This document shows, one piece after another, positions 17,535 to 25,714 of a DNA stretch of 64,000 nt. Every line of letters begins with the position of its first letter. Within the stretch, counting starts at the first letter, position 1. Below the pieces are notes generated by a model that was given only the letters and a program-made list of their open reading frames with translations, was not told the DNA's origin and made no database searches. Both the position numbers and the translations under genes were made by a program. The stretch spans positions 51,388-115,387 of the forward strand of contig OMPR01000019.1 in assembly GCA_900313015.1 (NCBI GenBank). Reading direction: 5' to 3'. Source of the DNA: Rhodobacteraceae bacterium EL53. Its GTDB lineage: Bacteria; Pseudomonadota; Alphaproteobacteria; Rhodobacterales; Rhodobacteraceae.

Positions 17535-18352
17535 CCGACCGCTTTGCGTAACATGTTGAGCGCCACAAGCGTCAGGAAAACAGCAAAAACCCGGCGCAAC
17601 GGTTTAGGGTCCATCGCATGGGCCAAACGCACCCCCAATGGGGCCGTTATCAAGGTCATACAGATCACAACACCAAATGCGACCAGATTAACCGTTCCAA
17701 TTGTCAGGGGTGGACGGGTTGCAGGATCCATCGGAACAAAGAGAAAGCCAAGCACAGATGGCACTGCGATAATCACTCCGAACCCCGCAGCGGTGGCCAC
17801 CGCCCGATGAATTGGCGTGTTATAGAGCGTCATCAAAGGCACGCCAAAGCTGCCACCACCGATCCCCATAAGAACAGACAAAAAGCCTACAAAGGGTGAA
17901 ACCGCCATTCGCCGAATACCGGATGGCATCGCTTGACCCAATCGCCACTCGGGCTTTCCAAAGCCCAAATATAGTCCGATCACAATGCCTAGGACGCCAA
18001 ACAGGGCCTGCAACGCTTCAGACCGCAAGGACGAGGCCACAAAGACGCCAATGATCGCACCAAATGCAATACCCGGGCCCCAGCCCCGTAGGATTGACCA
18101 ATCCACGGCGCCCTTTTTGTTGTGGCTTAGCACTGATCGCACCGAGGTGACGATGATCGTGGCAAGGGATGTTGCCAGACACAGCTGCATCAACTGGTCC
18201 CCGCCGTACCCTAAAGTCTGGAACGTATAAAAGAATGCTGGCACAAGGACGATCCCACCGCCAACGCCCAAAAGCCCGGCCAAAACGCCTGCAAAAGCGC
18301 CAAGCACCATCAATACAGCGAGCATTTGCAGCACTAACATCGTGTCAGGCAT
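17528..18352 (-). CDS. TauE/SafE (TSUP) family membrane exporter
   Basis: A 274-residue inner-membrane protein with about eight hydrophobic helices and the repeated TSUP signature: GVLAGLLGVGGGIVLVPAFF near residues 22-41 and PFVGFLSVLMGIGGGSFGVPLMTLYNTPIHRAVATAAGFG near 150-190. Members move sulfite, sulfoacetate or related organosulfur anions. The actual substrate here is unknown. It starts 30 bases after dusA ends and overlaps the oxygenase-like gene by 7 bases. Confidence 0.87.
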   Translation of the reverse strand: MPDTMLVLQMLAVLMVLGAFAGVLAGLLGVGGGIVLVPAFFYTFQTLGYGGDQLMQLCLATSLATIIVTSVRSVLSHNKKGAVDWSILRGWGPGIAFGAIIGVFVASSLRSEALQALFGVLGIVIGLYLGFGKPEWRLGQAMPSGIRRMAVSPFVGFLSVLMGIGGGSFGVPLMTLYNTPIHRAVATAAGFGVIIAVPSVLGFLFVPMDPATRPPLTIGTVNLVAFGVVICMTLITAPLGVRLAHAMDPKPLRRVFAVFLTLVALNMLRKAVGW

Positions 18353-18382
18353 AAACGGATCCCTCTTTGTTTGAACTCTCGG

Positions 18383-19402
18383 CTATACCAAAACAGTGTC
18401 CATCGCCAGAGGCTCTACCTGCGCCAAGGCCTGCAAAACCAGTTCGGTCCCTGCCCCGGTCTTTGTTGCGCCCTCAGACAAAGTTCTGCGCCACGCGCGC
18501 GCACCGGGACGCCCGGCAAACGTGCCCAGCATATGACGGGTGATCTGGTGTAAGCGTCCCCCGTTTACGAGGTGGGCCTCGATGTAGGGCAGCATCTCTT
18601 GAACGACTGCAAGAGGATCGCGCGGTGCTCCCACACCGAAAATCTCGCTATCAGCTGTACTCAGAATGTCTGCTGGCTGATGATAGGCAGCACGGCCGAT
18701 CATAACACCATCCAGCCCGGCATCCAGGAATTCGCGCGCCTGCGCCAAGCTATCAATCCCGCCATTTATCGAAATGTGAAGCTGCGGAAACTGCTCTTTC
18801 ATCCTCAAAACCAACGCATAGTCGAGCGGCGGTATATCCCTGTTTTCCTTTGGGCTAAGTCCCTTGAGCCAAGCTTTGCGGGCATGAATGGTCACACGTT
18901 GGCACCCTGCGCTCACAATTTGCTTCAGAAAATCAGGCAAGACATCTTGCGGCTCTTGATCATCCACACCAATCCGACACTTAACCGTCACTTCAACATC
19001 GACCGCCTCCCGCATTGCAGCCACGCAATCCGCCACCCGGCTGGGATGTTTCATGAGCACAGCGCCGAAAGTGCCAGATTGCACACGATCCGAAGGACAC
19101 CCACAATTTAGGTTAATCTCGTCATAGCCCGCGTCGGCTCCTATCAAGGCAGCCTTTGCCAACTCTTCTGGGTCGGATCCCCCCAACTGCAAGGCAAGCG
19201 GGTGTTCCTGAGGGCTGTGCTCCAACAGATGAACAGCTCCTCCCCGCACAAGTGCGGGCGCTGTAACCATTTCTGTGTAAAGCAAACTTTCTGAACTCAA
19301 CAGCCGATGAAAGACCCTGCAATGACGATCAGTCCAATCCATCATGGGCGCCACGCTTAAACGTGCACTGCGATGCAAATTGTATCTTTTACTTTCAGAC
19401 AC
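18383..19402 (-). CDS. dusA: tRNA-dihydrouridine synthase DusA
   Basis: A 339-residue FMN enzyme that reduces uridines to dihydrouridine in the tRNA D-loop. It starts with GTG at 19402 (SESKRYNLHRSARLSVAPMMDWTDRHCR). The catalytic Cys lies in INLNCGCPSDRVQSGTFGAVLM (about residues 95-116), with the FMN-phosphate region INGGIDSLAQAREFLDAGLDGVMIGRAAY at about 212-240. HARKAWLKGLSPKENR is diagnostic for DusA over DusB and DusC. It appears to head a minus-strand run of four genes. Confidence 0.93.
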   Translation of the reverse strand: MSESKRYNLHRSARLSVAPMMDWTDRHCRVFHRLLSSESLLYTEMVTAPALVRGGAVHLLEHSPQEHPLALQLGGSDPEELAKAALIGADAGYDEINLNCGCPSDRVQSGTFGAVLMKHPSRVADCVAAMREAVDVEVTVKCRIGVDDQEPQDVLPDFLKQIVSAGCQRVTIHARKAWLKGLSPKENRDIPPLDYALVLRMKEQFPQLHISINGGIDSLAQAREFLDAGLDGVMIGRAAYHQPADILSTADSEIFGVGAPRDPLAVVQEMLPYIEAHLVNGGRLHQITRHMLGTFAGRPGARAWRRTLSEGATKTGAGTELVLQALAQVEPLAMDTVLV

Positions 19403-20150
19403 CTACAGTCCTTTGGGCTAAGAAATCAGCGTTTCACCCAATTAATGCAAAATTGGGCCGACAACAATGGGCAAGGATATGCAAAAGTGGACACTCCATT
19501 TCTGTTACTAGCCTTTCACTCGTCCAAGCAAATAGCGGGAAGATTCTATTTTGGTTAAGCTGTTTTCTGTGTCTGAACTTGCTGACTTCGCCACTTTTTT
19601 TAGCTTCAGAAACGGCGTTATGGATCGCTTCTAAAGCTGGCCGCGCAAAGCTATCTAGCAAACAGAACCTAGATGGGCACGTGTTGGGGACCATTAGAAC
19701 TAAGTTGCGTTTTGTGGAACAGAGAACCGCAGTAATCGAAGAGTTTTGCCTGATCTCGACAATAAATCCGAAGCGAAAGTACAGCCTTTACCTTTCCAAT
19801 AGACTGCTTGGACTGCCTCGCTAGCGACATTCGTGAATTGAATAAAACCCTCCGGTGGATGCCGCTTTGGCGGATAGAGTTCAACACAGATGAGGGAAAA
19901 ATGTTGCGAGTTCCTCTACCGGCATTTCTCAAGGTTGAACTCAAATAGGTGGTCACAGAGCAAAACTCTTTTACCACATCCCCGTGAATCCAAGGCCACA
20001 CCAGTCCTTGGCGATGCACACGACTAAACCTTACAGAAAGAAACCGCCTAAAAACGGTTTACTGCAAACATCTCTGCTCACCTGTGCAAAAATCCCTGTC
20101 GCGCTTCAAAGAGGGTTTACTTTTGGGAGGACGCACCATCTTCCATGCAA

Positions 20151-20169
20151 ATGTAAATCTTTTTTACAT
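20151..20169. promoter_or_regulatory. Palindrome 1: ATGTAAA-N5-TTTACAT
   Basis: A perfect 7-bp inverted repeat with a 5-base spacer, 86 bases upstream of the DUF2852 start. It has the same layout as palindrome 2. Probable operator for an unidentified dimeric regulator. Confidence 0.55.
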
Positions 20170-20208
20170 TGTAGCCTTGCAATCATCAAAAACGTCCCCA
20201 CCTCTTCA

Positions 20209-20227
20209 ATGTGAAAAGCATTCACAT
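20209..20227. promoter_or_regulatory. Palindrome 2: ATGTGAA-N5-TTCACAT
   Basis: A perfect 7-bp inverted repeat with a 5-base spacer, ending 27 bases before the DUF2852 ATG and centred 58 bp from palindrome 1. The shared consensus is ATGTRAA-N5-TTYACAT. The half-sites resemble the CRP/FNR core, but the spacing is one base longer than the classical CRP site. Confidence 0.58.
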
Positions 20228-20254
20228 CGAGACACAAACCTGGAGAGAGAGACA

Positions 20255-20683
20255 ATGACCATGATGTCAGACCCTATTGCAGCCCCGTCCAATCCTGGTT
20301 GGCTGACCCGAGCTGAAAGGTGGCTAGATGACAAAGGCAAAGGCGCATGGATCGCCGCCATGGTCCTCGGCTTTATTTTCTTCTGGCCCGTCGGCCTCGC
20401 CCTTCTGTTTTATATGATCTGGAGCAAACGCATGTTCAGTAAATCCTGTAGCCACCAAAAATCCTGGAGCCGTCACGGCATGCGCGCGATGTCTACAACC
20501 GGGAATTCCGCGTTCGACACCTATAAAGCGGACACATTGGCCCGTTTGGAACAAGAACAGATCGATTTTGAAGCGTTTTTGGAACGGCTTCGTGAAGCCA
20601 AGGACAAATCCGAGTTTGACCAGTTCATGGATGATCGTGCAACGGCCGGCGATCAACGCCCGTCCAAAGACGACGCGGCCTAA
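20255..20683 (+). CDS. DUF2852 membrane protein
   Basis: A 142-residue protein with one strong hydrophobic hairpin (GAWIAAMVLGFIFFWPVGLALLFYMIW, about residues 32-58) and a charged cytoplasmic C-terminal half (TLARLEQEQIDFEAFLERLREAKDKSEFDQFMDDR) predicted as helix or coiled coil. This is the DUF2852 pattern. The frame is open upstream to 20084, but the ATG at 20255 follows GGAGAGAGAGA and matches family starts. Function unknown. The two palindromes upstream suggest specific repression or induction, and a terminator follows. Confidence 0.85.
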   Translation: MTMMSDPIAAPSNPGWLTRAERWLDDKGKGAWIAAMVLGFIFFWPVGLALLFYMIWSKRMFSKSCSHQKSWSRHGMRAMSTTGNSAFDTYKADTLARLEQEQIDFEAFLERLREAKDKSEFDQFMDDRATAGDQRPSKDDAA

Positions 20684-20701
20684 TTTCAAAACACCTGTCT
20701 C

Positions 20702-20745
20702 TGGCCCCTGTTTTTGAAACTCAGGGGCCACCCCTTTTATTTTGC
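20702..20745 (+). terminator. Terminator after the DUF2852 gene
   Basis: TGGCCCCTG (20702-20710) pairs with CAGGGGCCA (20722-20730), followed by CCCCTTTTATTTT. It separates the DUF2852 gene from the RDD gene that starts at 20761. Confidence 0.75.
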
Positions 20746-20760
20746 ACTGGACACCTAGAC

Positions 20761-21198
20761 ATGACCCACCTTCCTCATCCTGATCATCAGCCAGAGTTCT
20801 ACGACTCCGTCGCGATGAAACGGCTATTTGCCTGGGTTCTTGATACGATCGTAATTCTAATGCTCAGTGTAATAATTGTGATGTTGACCGCTTTTGTTGG
20901 CGTGTTCATCTGGCCCCTGCTCTACCTCGTGATCGGGTTTATCTATCGCGTCAGCACTCTTGCAAGCGGATCGGCAACCTGGGGTATGCGTTTTGTAGGG
21001 ATCGAGATCCGAGACGCCTATGGGGCGCGCTTGGACGCGGGACTCGCTTTGGCGCACACGGCTGGGTACACCTTCTCAATGGCCTTGCCTGTCATCCAAG
21101 CTGTCTCGGCGATCATGATGCTGACCAGTGCACGTGCTCAAGGCCTGACAGATGCTCTGCTTGGGACAGTCGCACTGAACAAACGCGCCGTTGCTTAA
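20761..21198 (+). CDS. RDD family membrane protein
   Basis: A 145-residue integral membrane protein. The RDD pattern is seen: FYDSVAMKRLFAWVLDTIVILMLSVIIVML (Arg then Asp-Asp equivalent in the first helix), FIYRVSTLASGSATWGMRFVGIEIRDAYG, and a third helix with ALPVIQAVSAIMMLTSARAQGLTDALLGTV. The roles of RDD proteins are poorly defined; some have been linked to ion transport. It starts 15 bases after the terminator and is followed 81 bases later by the protein transferase. Confidence 0.85.
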   Translation: MTHLPHPDHQPEFYDSVAMKRLFAWVLDTIVILMLSVIIVMLTAFVGVFIWPLLYLVIGFIYRVSTLASGSATWGMRFVGIEIRDAYGARLDAGLALAHTAGYTFSMALPVIQAVSAIMMLTSARAQGLTDALLGTVALNKRAVA

Positions 21199-21279
21199 CC
21201 GCGTCAATCGACCCTTGGCGCATCACGGATCCGTTGCTATCATCTTGGGAACACCTTGCGTTTCCTACACGAGATCCTG

Positions 21280-22101
21280 ATGCGCCACACGCTGCCCATT
21301 GCGCCACAGTTTTATGTGACTGCTCCACAGCCCTGCCCCTATCTTGAAAACAGGATGGAGCGGAAGCTGTTTACTGCGCTGCAAGGAGATGGGGCCGAGC
21401 AATTGAATGACGCCCTGTCACAGCAGGGGTTTCGCAGGTCCCAGAACGTTCTCTACCGTCCCAGCTGTGCGGATTGCGCCTCATGCCTGTCTGCCCGCAT
21501 TAATGTGTCGGACTTTGTCAGTAGCAAAAGCCAAAAGCGCACGACCCGTCGTAATGCACATTTAACACGGCGGGCCACCTCGCCCTGGGCGACGGATGAA
21601 CAGTACGAATTGTTCCGCACATATCTGGATTCGCGTCACGCAGACGGTGGCATGGCAGATATGGATATTTTCGAATTCGCCGCCATGATCGAAGAAACCC
21701 CCATTCGCAGCCGTGTAATAGAATATACAGACCGCGATACCGGAAATCTCGCTGCTGTCAGTTTGACGGATGTGCTCGAGGATGGGCTCAGCATGGTGTA
21801 TTCGTTTTACGATCCAAAACTGCAGAAAAACAGTCTCGGCACATATATGATTTCTGACCACATCGAAATCGCGCGCGAGGCGGGCCTTCCTTATATCTAT
21901 TTAGGCTATTGGGTGCCGGGCAGTCCCAAGATGGGATACAAAGCCAAATTCTCGGGGTTGGAAGTCTATCAATGCGGTGCATGGAAACCGATGGAAGACC
22001 CCGCCGCGTTTGAAGCCTCAAGTGACCCATTGTCGAGTGACCCTATCGCAGAGCAAGTGGCAAACATTCAGCTTCCAGATCGTCGTGTCTTGCGTCCCTG
22101 A
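21280..22101 (+). CDS. bpt: Aspartate/glutamate leucyltransferase (arginyl-tRNA--protein transferase family)
   Basis: A 273-residue cytoplasmic enzyme of the N-end rule. It transfers an amino acid from aminoacyl-tRNA to proteins with N-terminal Asp or Glu, marking them for ClpAP. Motifs are [16 protein letters not shown] near residue 20, [17 protein letters not shown] near 65, [19 protein letters not shown] near 180 and [22 protein letters not shown] near 207. The ATG at 21280 matches homologues ([18 protein letters not shown]); an upstream TTG at 21256 is unlikely. Whether leucine or arginine is transferred is not readable from sequence alone. Confidence 0.92.
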   Translation: MRHTLPIAPQFYVTAPQPCPYLENRMERKLFTALQGDGAEQLNDALSQQGFRRSQNVLYRPSCADCASCLSARINVSDFVSSKSQKRTTRRNAHLTRRATSPWATDEQYELFRTYLDSRHADGGMADMDIFEFAAMIEETPIRSRVIEYTDRDTGNLAAVSLTDVLEDGLSMVYSFYDPKLQKNSLGTYMISDHIEIAREAGLPYIYLGYWVPGSPKMGYKAKFSGLEVYQCGAWKPMEDPAAFEASSDPLSSDPIAEQVANIQLPDRRVLRP

Positions 22102-22228
22102 CGGACATTTAGACCGAAGCAATACCAGCATTTACGTGCACAATCCTCCGCACCTCTACTTGCCGGTTTCACAGTAAACCGATGGGTCAGGTACCACCTG
22201 TATGTGTGCCCATGCCATTTCAAATTGA

Positions 22229-22265
22229 AAAAGCCGCGACCTGTGAAAGGTCGCGGCTTCTTCTG
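22229..22265. terminator. Bidirectional terminator between bpt and the TRAP operon
   Basis: AAGCCGCGACCT (22231-22242) pairs with AGGTCGCGGCTT (22248-22259) around a 5-base loop, with A-rich flank on the left and TCTTCT on the right. It can end both the plus-strand bpt transcript and the minus-strand TRAP operon, whose last stop is at 22307. Confidence 0.8.
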
Positions 22266-22306
22266 TTTCGTTAAGGACGCCTCAAGGGGCCTTCATTTCA
22301 CCATGA

Positions 22307-24661
22307 TCAGTTCGGAATTAGATCCGGAACGATGGTCACAATACTTGGGAAGGACCAAAGAATTGCGAGGCCAGCGACCTGGATCAGAACAAACGGCAAG
22401 ATCCCGCGATAAATGTGACCTGTCGTGACCTCTTTTGGTGCAACCCCACGCAAGTAGAACAGCGCAAAGCCAAAAGGTGGTGTCAGGAACGACGTCTGCA
22501 AGTTTACCGCAACCATGATGGTGACCCATTTAGGATCGAAAGATCCGCCATAAATCACAGGCCCCACGATCGGGATCACGATGTAGATGATCTCAAGGAA
22601 ATCGAGCACAAACCCCAACACAAAGAGCACAAGCATCACGATCAGGAAGACCGTCAGTTCGTTATCAAAGCTCTTCAGGAACTGTTGGATATAGTGCTCT
22701 CCGCCAAAGGAAATCACCACCAGATTGAGCAACTGAGACCCAATCAGGATGGTAAAGACCATCGAAGTAACCTTGGCTGTTTCCCGAACGATGGGGCTTA
22801 GCACCCCGCCCTTGAACAGCACCCAGCAGCCGAACAGCAGACCAAACAAAGCGTATAGATAGGCACCATAGGCAACGATAAAGGCCAACCAAGTTTCGAC
22901 ACTCACGTCGCCCTGGTTGATCCGTAGATCAAAGTTCACGCCAACGATGATACAGATCAGGATCGCAAAGGTTGACCAGATGATCACATGCCCCGAACGA
23001 CCTTCGTCCTGTAGACGACGATAGGCAGCCAGCATGATCGCACCCCCTGCCCCAAGCGCCGCTGCGGGCGTCGGGTTGGTGATACCACCCAAGATCGATC
23101 CAAGAACCGCAATGATCAAAACCAGCGGAGGGAAAACCACGCGGATCAGTTCATTTTTGGTAGCCCGTATCGCGGCCTCTTTGCAGCCGTAGAGCGTCAA
23201 TGCCAAAGGCAATGCCAACATTAGGAATGCGACACCCGAAGACGTAGTTGGCATGATAAATACGATATCAACCAAAGTCATCAACAGCAGACCAACGGCC
23301 CCGACAATCAGCGGCCTCGCATCACCCGATGGGGAAATACCCCGTCCTAGGATCAGGGTCAGCCCCATCAGAACCATCAGAACAGACAAACCAGTCCCGA
23401 TCGGAGCTGCTGCTGCGACCTTGGCAGCCTTAGCCGCTGCGATTTCCTCGTCTGTCAAACGCGTGCTTTCAGTCGCAGCGCCAGAGGCTGCAATGGCCTC
23501 TTCTTCGGCAACAGCCGTATCCCAAGCTTCTTGACCATGCAGTTCGATCATAGATGTCTGGCATTGCTCGCCCACATTGGTACGCAGGCTTGCGCTCTCG
23601 CCAATGTCAGAGAACGAAGAAACCGTCGTGTCCTGCGATCCGATCAAACCTGCGCTGCCCAGAAGGAATGCACCGGCAATCAAACCGATTGGCGCACCCA
23701 GGAACCACAACAAAGCTTCGTTGCGGGTAATGGGTTCATTGTTCGACGAGCCCATTTCAACAGCAGGCGCTTTGTCTGGGTTTAGCATCGCATAGCCAAA
23801 GGCATAAAGCGCGTACAACAAGGCCAGCATGATCCCCGGCAACAGCGCCGCCTGGAACAATGTCCCAACAGATACGACCGCGGGTTCACCTAGATAGGTT
23901 AGCGCATCTGTACACCCAGCAACAACCGCACGACTTTCTTGCGCTGCGGAATACAAGTCACCCGCAAGGGTCCCGAGCAAAACGATAACGATCGAAGGTG
24001 GAATGATCTGTCCCAAGGTGCCGGACGCCGCAATGACACCCGTCGCCAATTCTGGCGAATACCCATTGCGCAACATCGTTGGCAACGCCAACAGACCCAT
24101 GGTGACAACAGTCGCCCCAACGATCCCGGTTGAGGCCGCAAGGAAGGCGCCAACAACAACAATCGAAACAGCTAGACCGCCAGGCAATGGGCCAAAGACC
24201 CGCGCCATTGTGGTCAACAAGTCGTCTGCAATTTTGGACCGCTCCAACGTGATGCCCATCAGAACGAACATCAAAACCGCCAACAGGGTTTCAATCGACT
24301 GCCCCGCCAGAACCCGCTCGTTCATACGATTTACGATGAACGACAGATTGCGATCCATCGCAACTTCCCAACCCTTAGGGAACACAGGTTCCCCTAAACT
24401 CGGAAGATCCGGATATCGAAACAGCGAAATGGTATCAGGATTCACACCTGAATGAACCAAATCGCGATAGAGTTGAGATGAGGTATCAATCGCCTGATGA
24501 ATCAACAGCCCTGCGCTGTCCATTGCGGCGATAATACCGAATGAGATGATGCCTGCGCCACCGATGGCAAACGCCACCGGAAAGCCCGACAAGATGCCTC
24601 CGAAGAGACAGAAGAAAACAATAATGAGGCCGATTTCGACGCCATCAAGACCGAATAGCAT
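22307..24661 (-). CDS. TRAP transporter, large permease subunit (DctM type, extended form)
   Basis: A 784-residue inner-membrane protein, much longer than the ~430 of classical DctM. The DctM core is visible: FCLFGGILSGFPVAFAIGGAG at the start, VVGAFLAASTGIVGATVVTMGLLALPTMLRNGYSPELATGVIAASGTLGQIIPPSI around 170-230, and PPFGFALFYLRGVAPKEVTTGHIYRGILPF near the end. Two non-membrane insertions set it apart: about residues 55-110, and an Ala/Glu-rich segment at about 340-420. It would form the channel of a Na+-driven high-affinity uptake system for an organic acid, with the small permease and binding protein upstream. Confidence 0.92.
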   Translation of the reverse strand: MLFGLDGVEIGLIIVFFCLFGGILSGFPVAFAIGGAGIISFGIIAAMDSAGLLIHQAIDTSSQLYRDLVHSGVNPDTISLFRYPDLPSLGEPVFPKGWEVAMDRNLSFIVNRMNERVLAGQSIETLLAVLMFVLMGITLERSKIADDLLTTMARVFGPLPGGLAVSIVVVGAFLAASTGIVGATVVTMGLLALPTMLRNGYSPELATGVIAASGTLGQIIPPSIVIVLLGTLAGDLYSAAQESRAVVAGCTDALTYLGEPAVVSVGTLFQAALLPGIMLALLYALYAFGYAMLNPDKAPAVEMGSSNNEPITRNEALLWFLGAPIGLIAGAFLLGSAGLIGSQDTTVSSFSDIGESASLRTNVGEQCQTSMIELHGQEAWDTAVAEEEAIAASGAATESTRLTDEEIAAAKAAKVAAAAPIGTGLSVLMVLMGLTLILGRGISPSGDARPLIVGAVGLLLMTLVDIVFIMPTTSSGVAFLMLALPLALTLYGCKEAAIRATKNELIRVVFPPLVLIIAVLGSILGGITNPTPAAALGAGGAIMLAAYRRLQDEGRSGHVIIWSTFAILICIIVGVNFDLRINQGDVSVETWLAFIVAYGAYLYALFGLLFGCWVLFKGGVLSPIVRETAKVTSMVFTILIGSQLLNLVVISFGGEHYIQQFLKSFDNELTVFLIVMLVLFVLGFVLDFLEIIYIVIPIVGPVIYGGSFDPKWVTIMVAVNLQTSFLTPPFGFALFYLRGVAPKEVTTGHIYRGILPFVLIQVAGLAILWSFPSIVTIVPDLIPN

Positions 24662-24678
24662 ATCCGTAGTCCCTATAC

Positions 24679-25614
24679 TTAATGAACGCCTTCATAGGCT
24701 TCTTCGCCCTCACCAAGGGTATCCTTGTCGAGGTATTTGTTTTCACTGCCTTCGCCTTCGACAAACTCGAGGTACGAGCGGTAGAAGAAAGCAATCGCCT
24801 GCAAGAACACCATGCCGGCAAACGCCACGAGCAGGATCTTGAACAGGAAATAAGCGGTGAAACCGTTGGGCGAGAAACCTATGGTTTCAACATTCCAGCG
24901 CATGGCGCGCGATTTGAGCAACAAGCGTTCCAGCGTGTCACTGGCGGATGGTTTTGGTACGATCAGGTGACGCCACATAAAGTACCACCCATACATCCAG
25001 ACCAAAGTTGCAACCGGAATCATGAACAGGACGGACCCACACATATCGATTACTTTTTTGGTGCGGAAACTGACGGCGGAATAGATCAGGTCAACCCGTA
25101 CATGCCCACCCTGGACAAAGGTATATGTCACACAAAGAGCGACGACCAAGGCGTTGTAAAGTTTCAATTCTTCAGCATACCAGCTGATGTCAAACTGCAG
25201 CGGAACACCAAAACCGAATACAATATCGGGACGGGTGAAAATGCGCTGCATAAAGACAATGATGATCTGTTGCAGAACCATCAGCAAACCTGCCCAGGCA
25301 AAGAACCGACCGGTCGTGTTTGCAAATGTTTCAAGCCCGCGCACACATCCCCACATAAAGGGACGGTGGATAAAGCCAATGATCGTTATCACCAAAACGA
25401 CCGCTGCAAAGGCAAAGAAAAGCTCGACCGAACCACCGTAATAAACAAACCGCATAACGGCTTGCTTGTCAGACCAGTCCAACCACATCGACGGATTTGC
25501 AACGGCATATCCGATATTCAAGAATGCCTCGGCCAGATTTTGAAGTGTCCAGAGCAACCCGCTCCAAACAGCATTCAAGGCTGAGCCCAGGCTGGCAGAA
25601 TTCACTTCCTGCAT
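24679..25614 (-). CDS. TRAP transporter, small permease subunit (DctQ type)
   Basis: A 311-residue membrane protein, longer than the usual ~170. Helices include FFAFAAVVLVITIIGFIH, FAWAGLLMVLQQIIIVFMQRI, YNALVVALCVTYTFVQGGHVRVDLIYS (the DctQ signature GHVRVDLI) and MIPVATLVWMYGWYF. The C-terminal tail is acidic. It starts at ATG 25614 with GGGGGAC in front; a TTG at 25626 is less likely. It lies 17 bases upstream of the large permease and downstream of the binding protein, separated from it by a hairpin region. Confidence 0.9.
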   Translation of the reverse strand: MQEVNSASLGSALNAVWSGLLWTLQNLAEAFLNIGYAVANPSMWLDWSDKQAVMRFVYYGGSVELFFAFAAVVLVITIIGFIHRPFMWGCVRGLETFANTTGRFFAWAGLLMVLQQIIIVFMQRIFTRPDIVFGFGVPLQFDISWYAEELKLYNALVVALCVTYTFVQGGHVRVDLIYSAVSFRTKKVIDMCGSVLFMIPVATLVWMYGWYFMWRHLIVPKPSASDTLERLLLKSRAMRWNVETIGFSPNGFTAYFLFKILLVAFAGMVFLQAIAFFYRSYLEFVEGEGSENKYLDKDTLGEGEEAYEGVH

Positions 25615-25652
25615 AAAGTCCCCCAATCGCCCGTTTCCGGGTCGTTCTCATA

Positions 25653-25700
25653 CAGTGCCTTGGCACTGCAAAAGAGGCCCCGCAATGGGGGCCCCTTTCT
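25653..25700 (-). terminator. Hairpins between the TRAP binding-protein gene and the permease genes
   Basis: On the minus strand a GC stem (AGGGGCCCC against GGGGCCTCT, one G-U pair, about 25672-25697) runs into TTTT, followed by a second small hairpin (CAGTGCC/GGCACTG, 25653-25668). As the permease genes lie immediately downstream, this probably acts as partial termination or mRNA stabilisation, giving more binding protein than permease. Confidence 0.65.
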
Positions 25701-25714
25701 TAGTCAATTCAGGC

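Larger units (their letters stand above)
19403..20254. other. Gene-poor stretch of about 850 bases
   Basis: AT-richer than its surroundings, with no reading frame that has coding character, family resemblance or a good ribosome-binding site. Frames up to about 150 codons exist but contain clusters of rare codons and no recognisable motif. The last 110 bases hold two matched palindromes (20151-20169 and 20209-20227) and the ribosome-binding site of the DUF2852 gene. The stretch around 19440-19530 vaguely resembles dispersed intergenic sequence of this group; this is only an impression. Confidence 0.6.

Noticed and set aside
19363..19824. 153-codon plus-strand ORF across the dusA start and the gene-poor stretch
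   Set aside because: It begins antisense to dusA, has no ribosome-binding site, poor codon use and no family resemblance.
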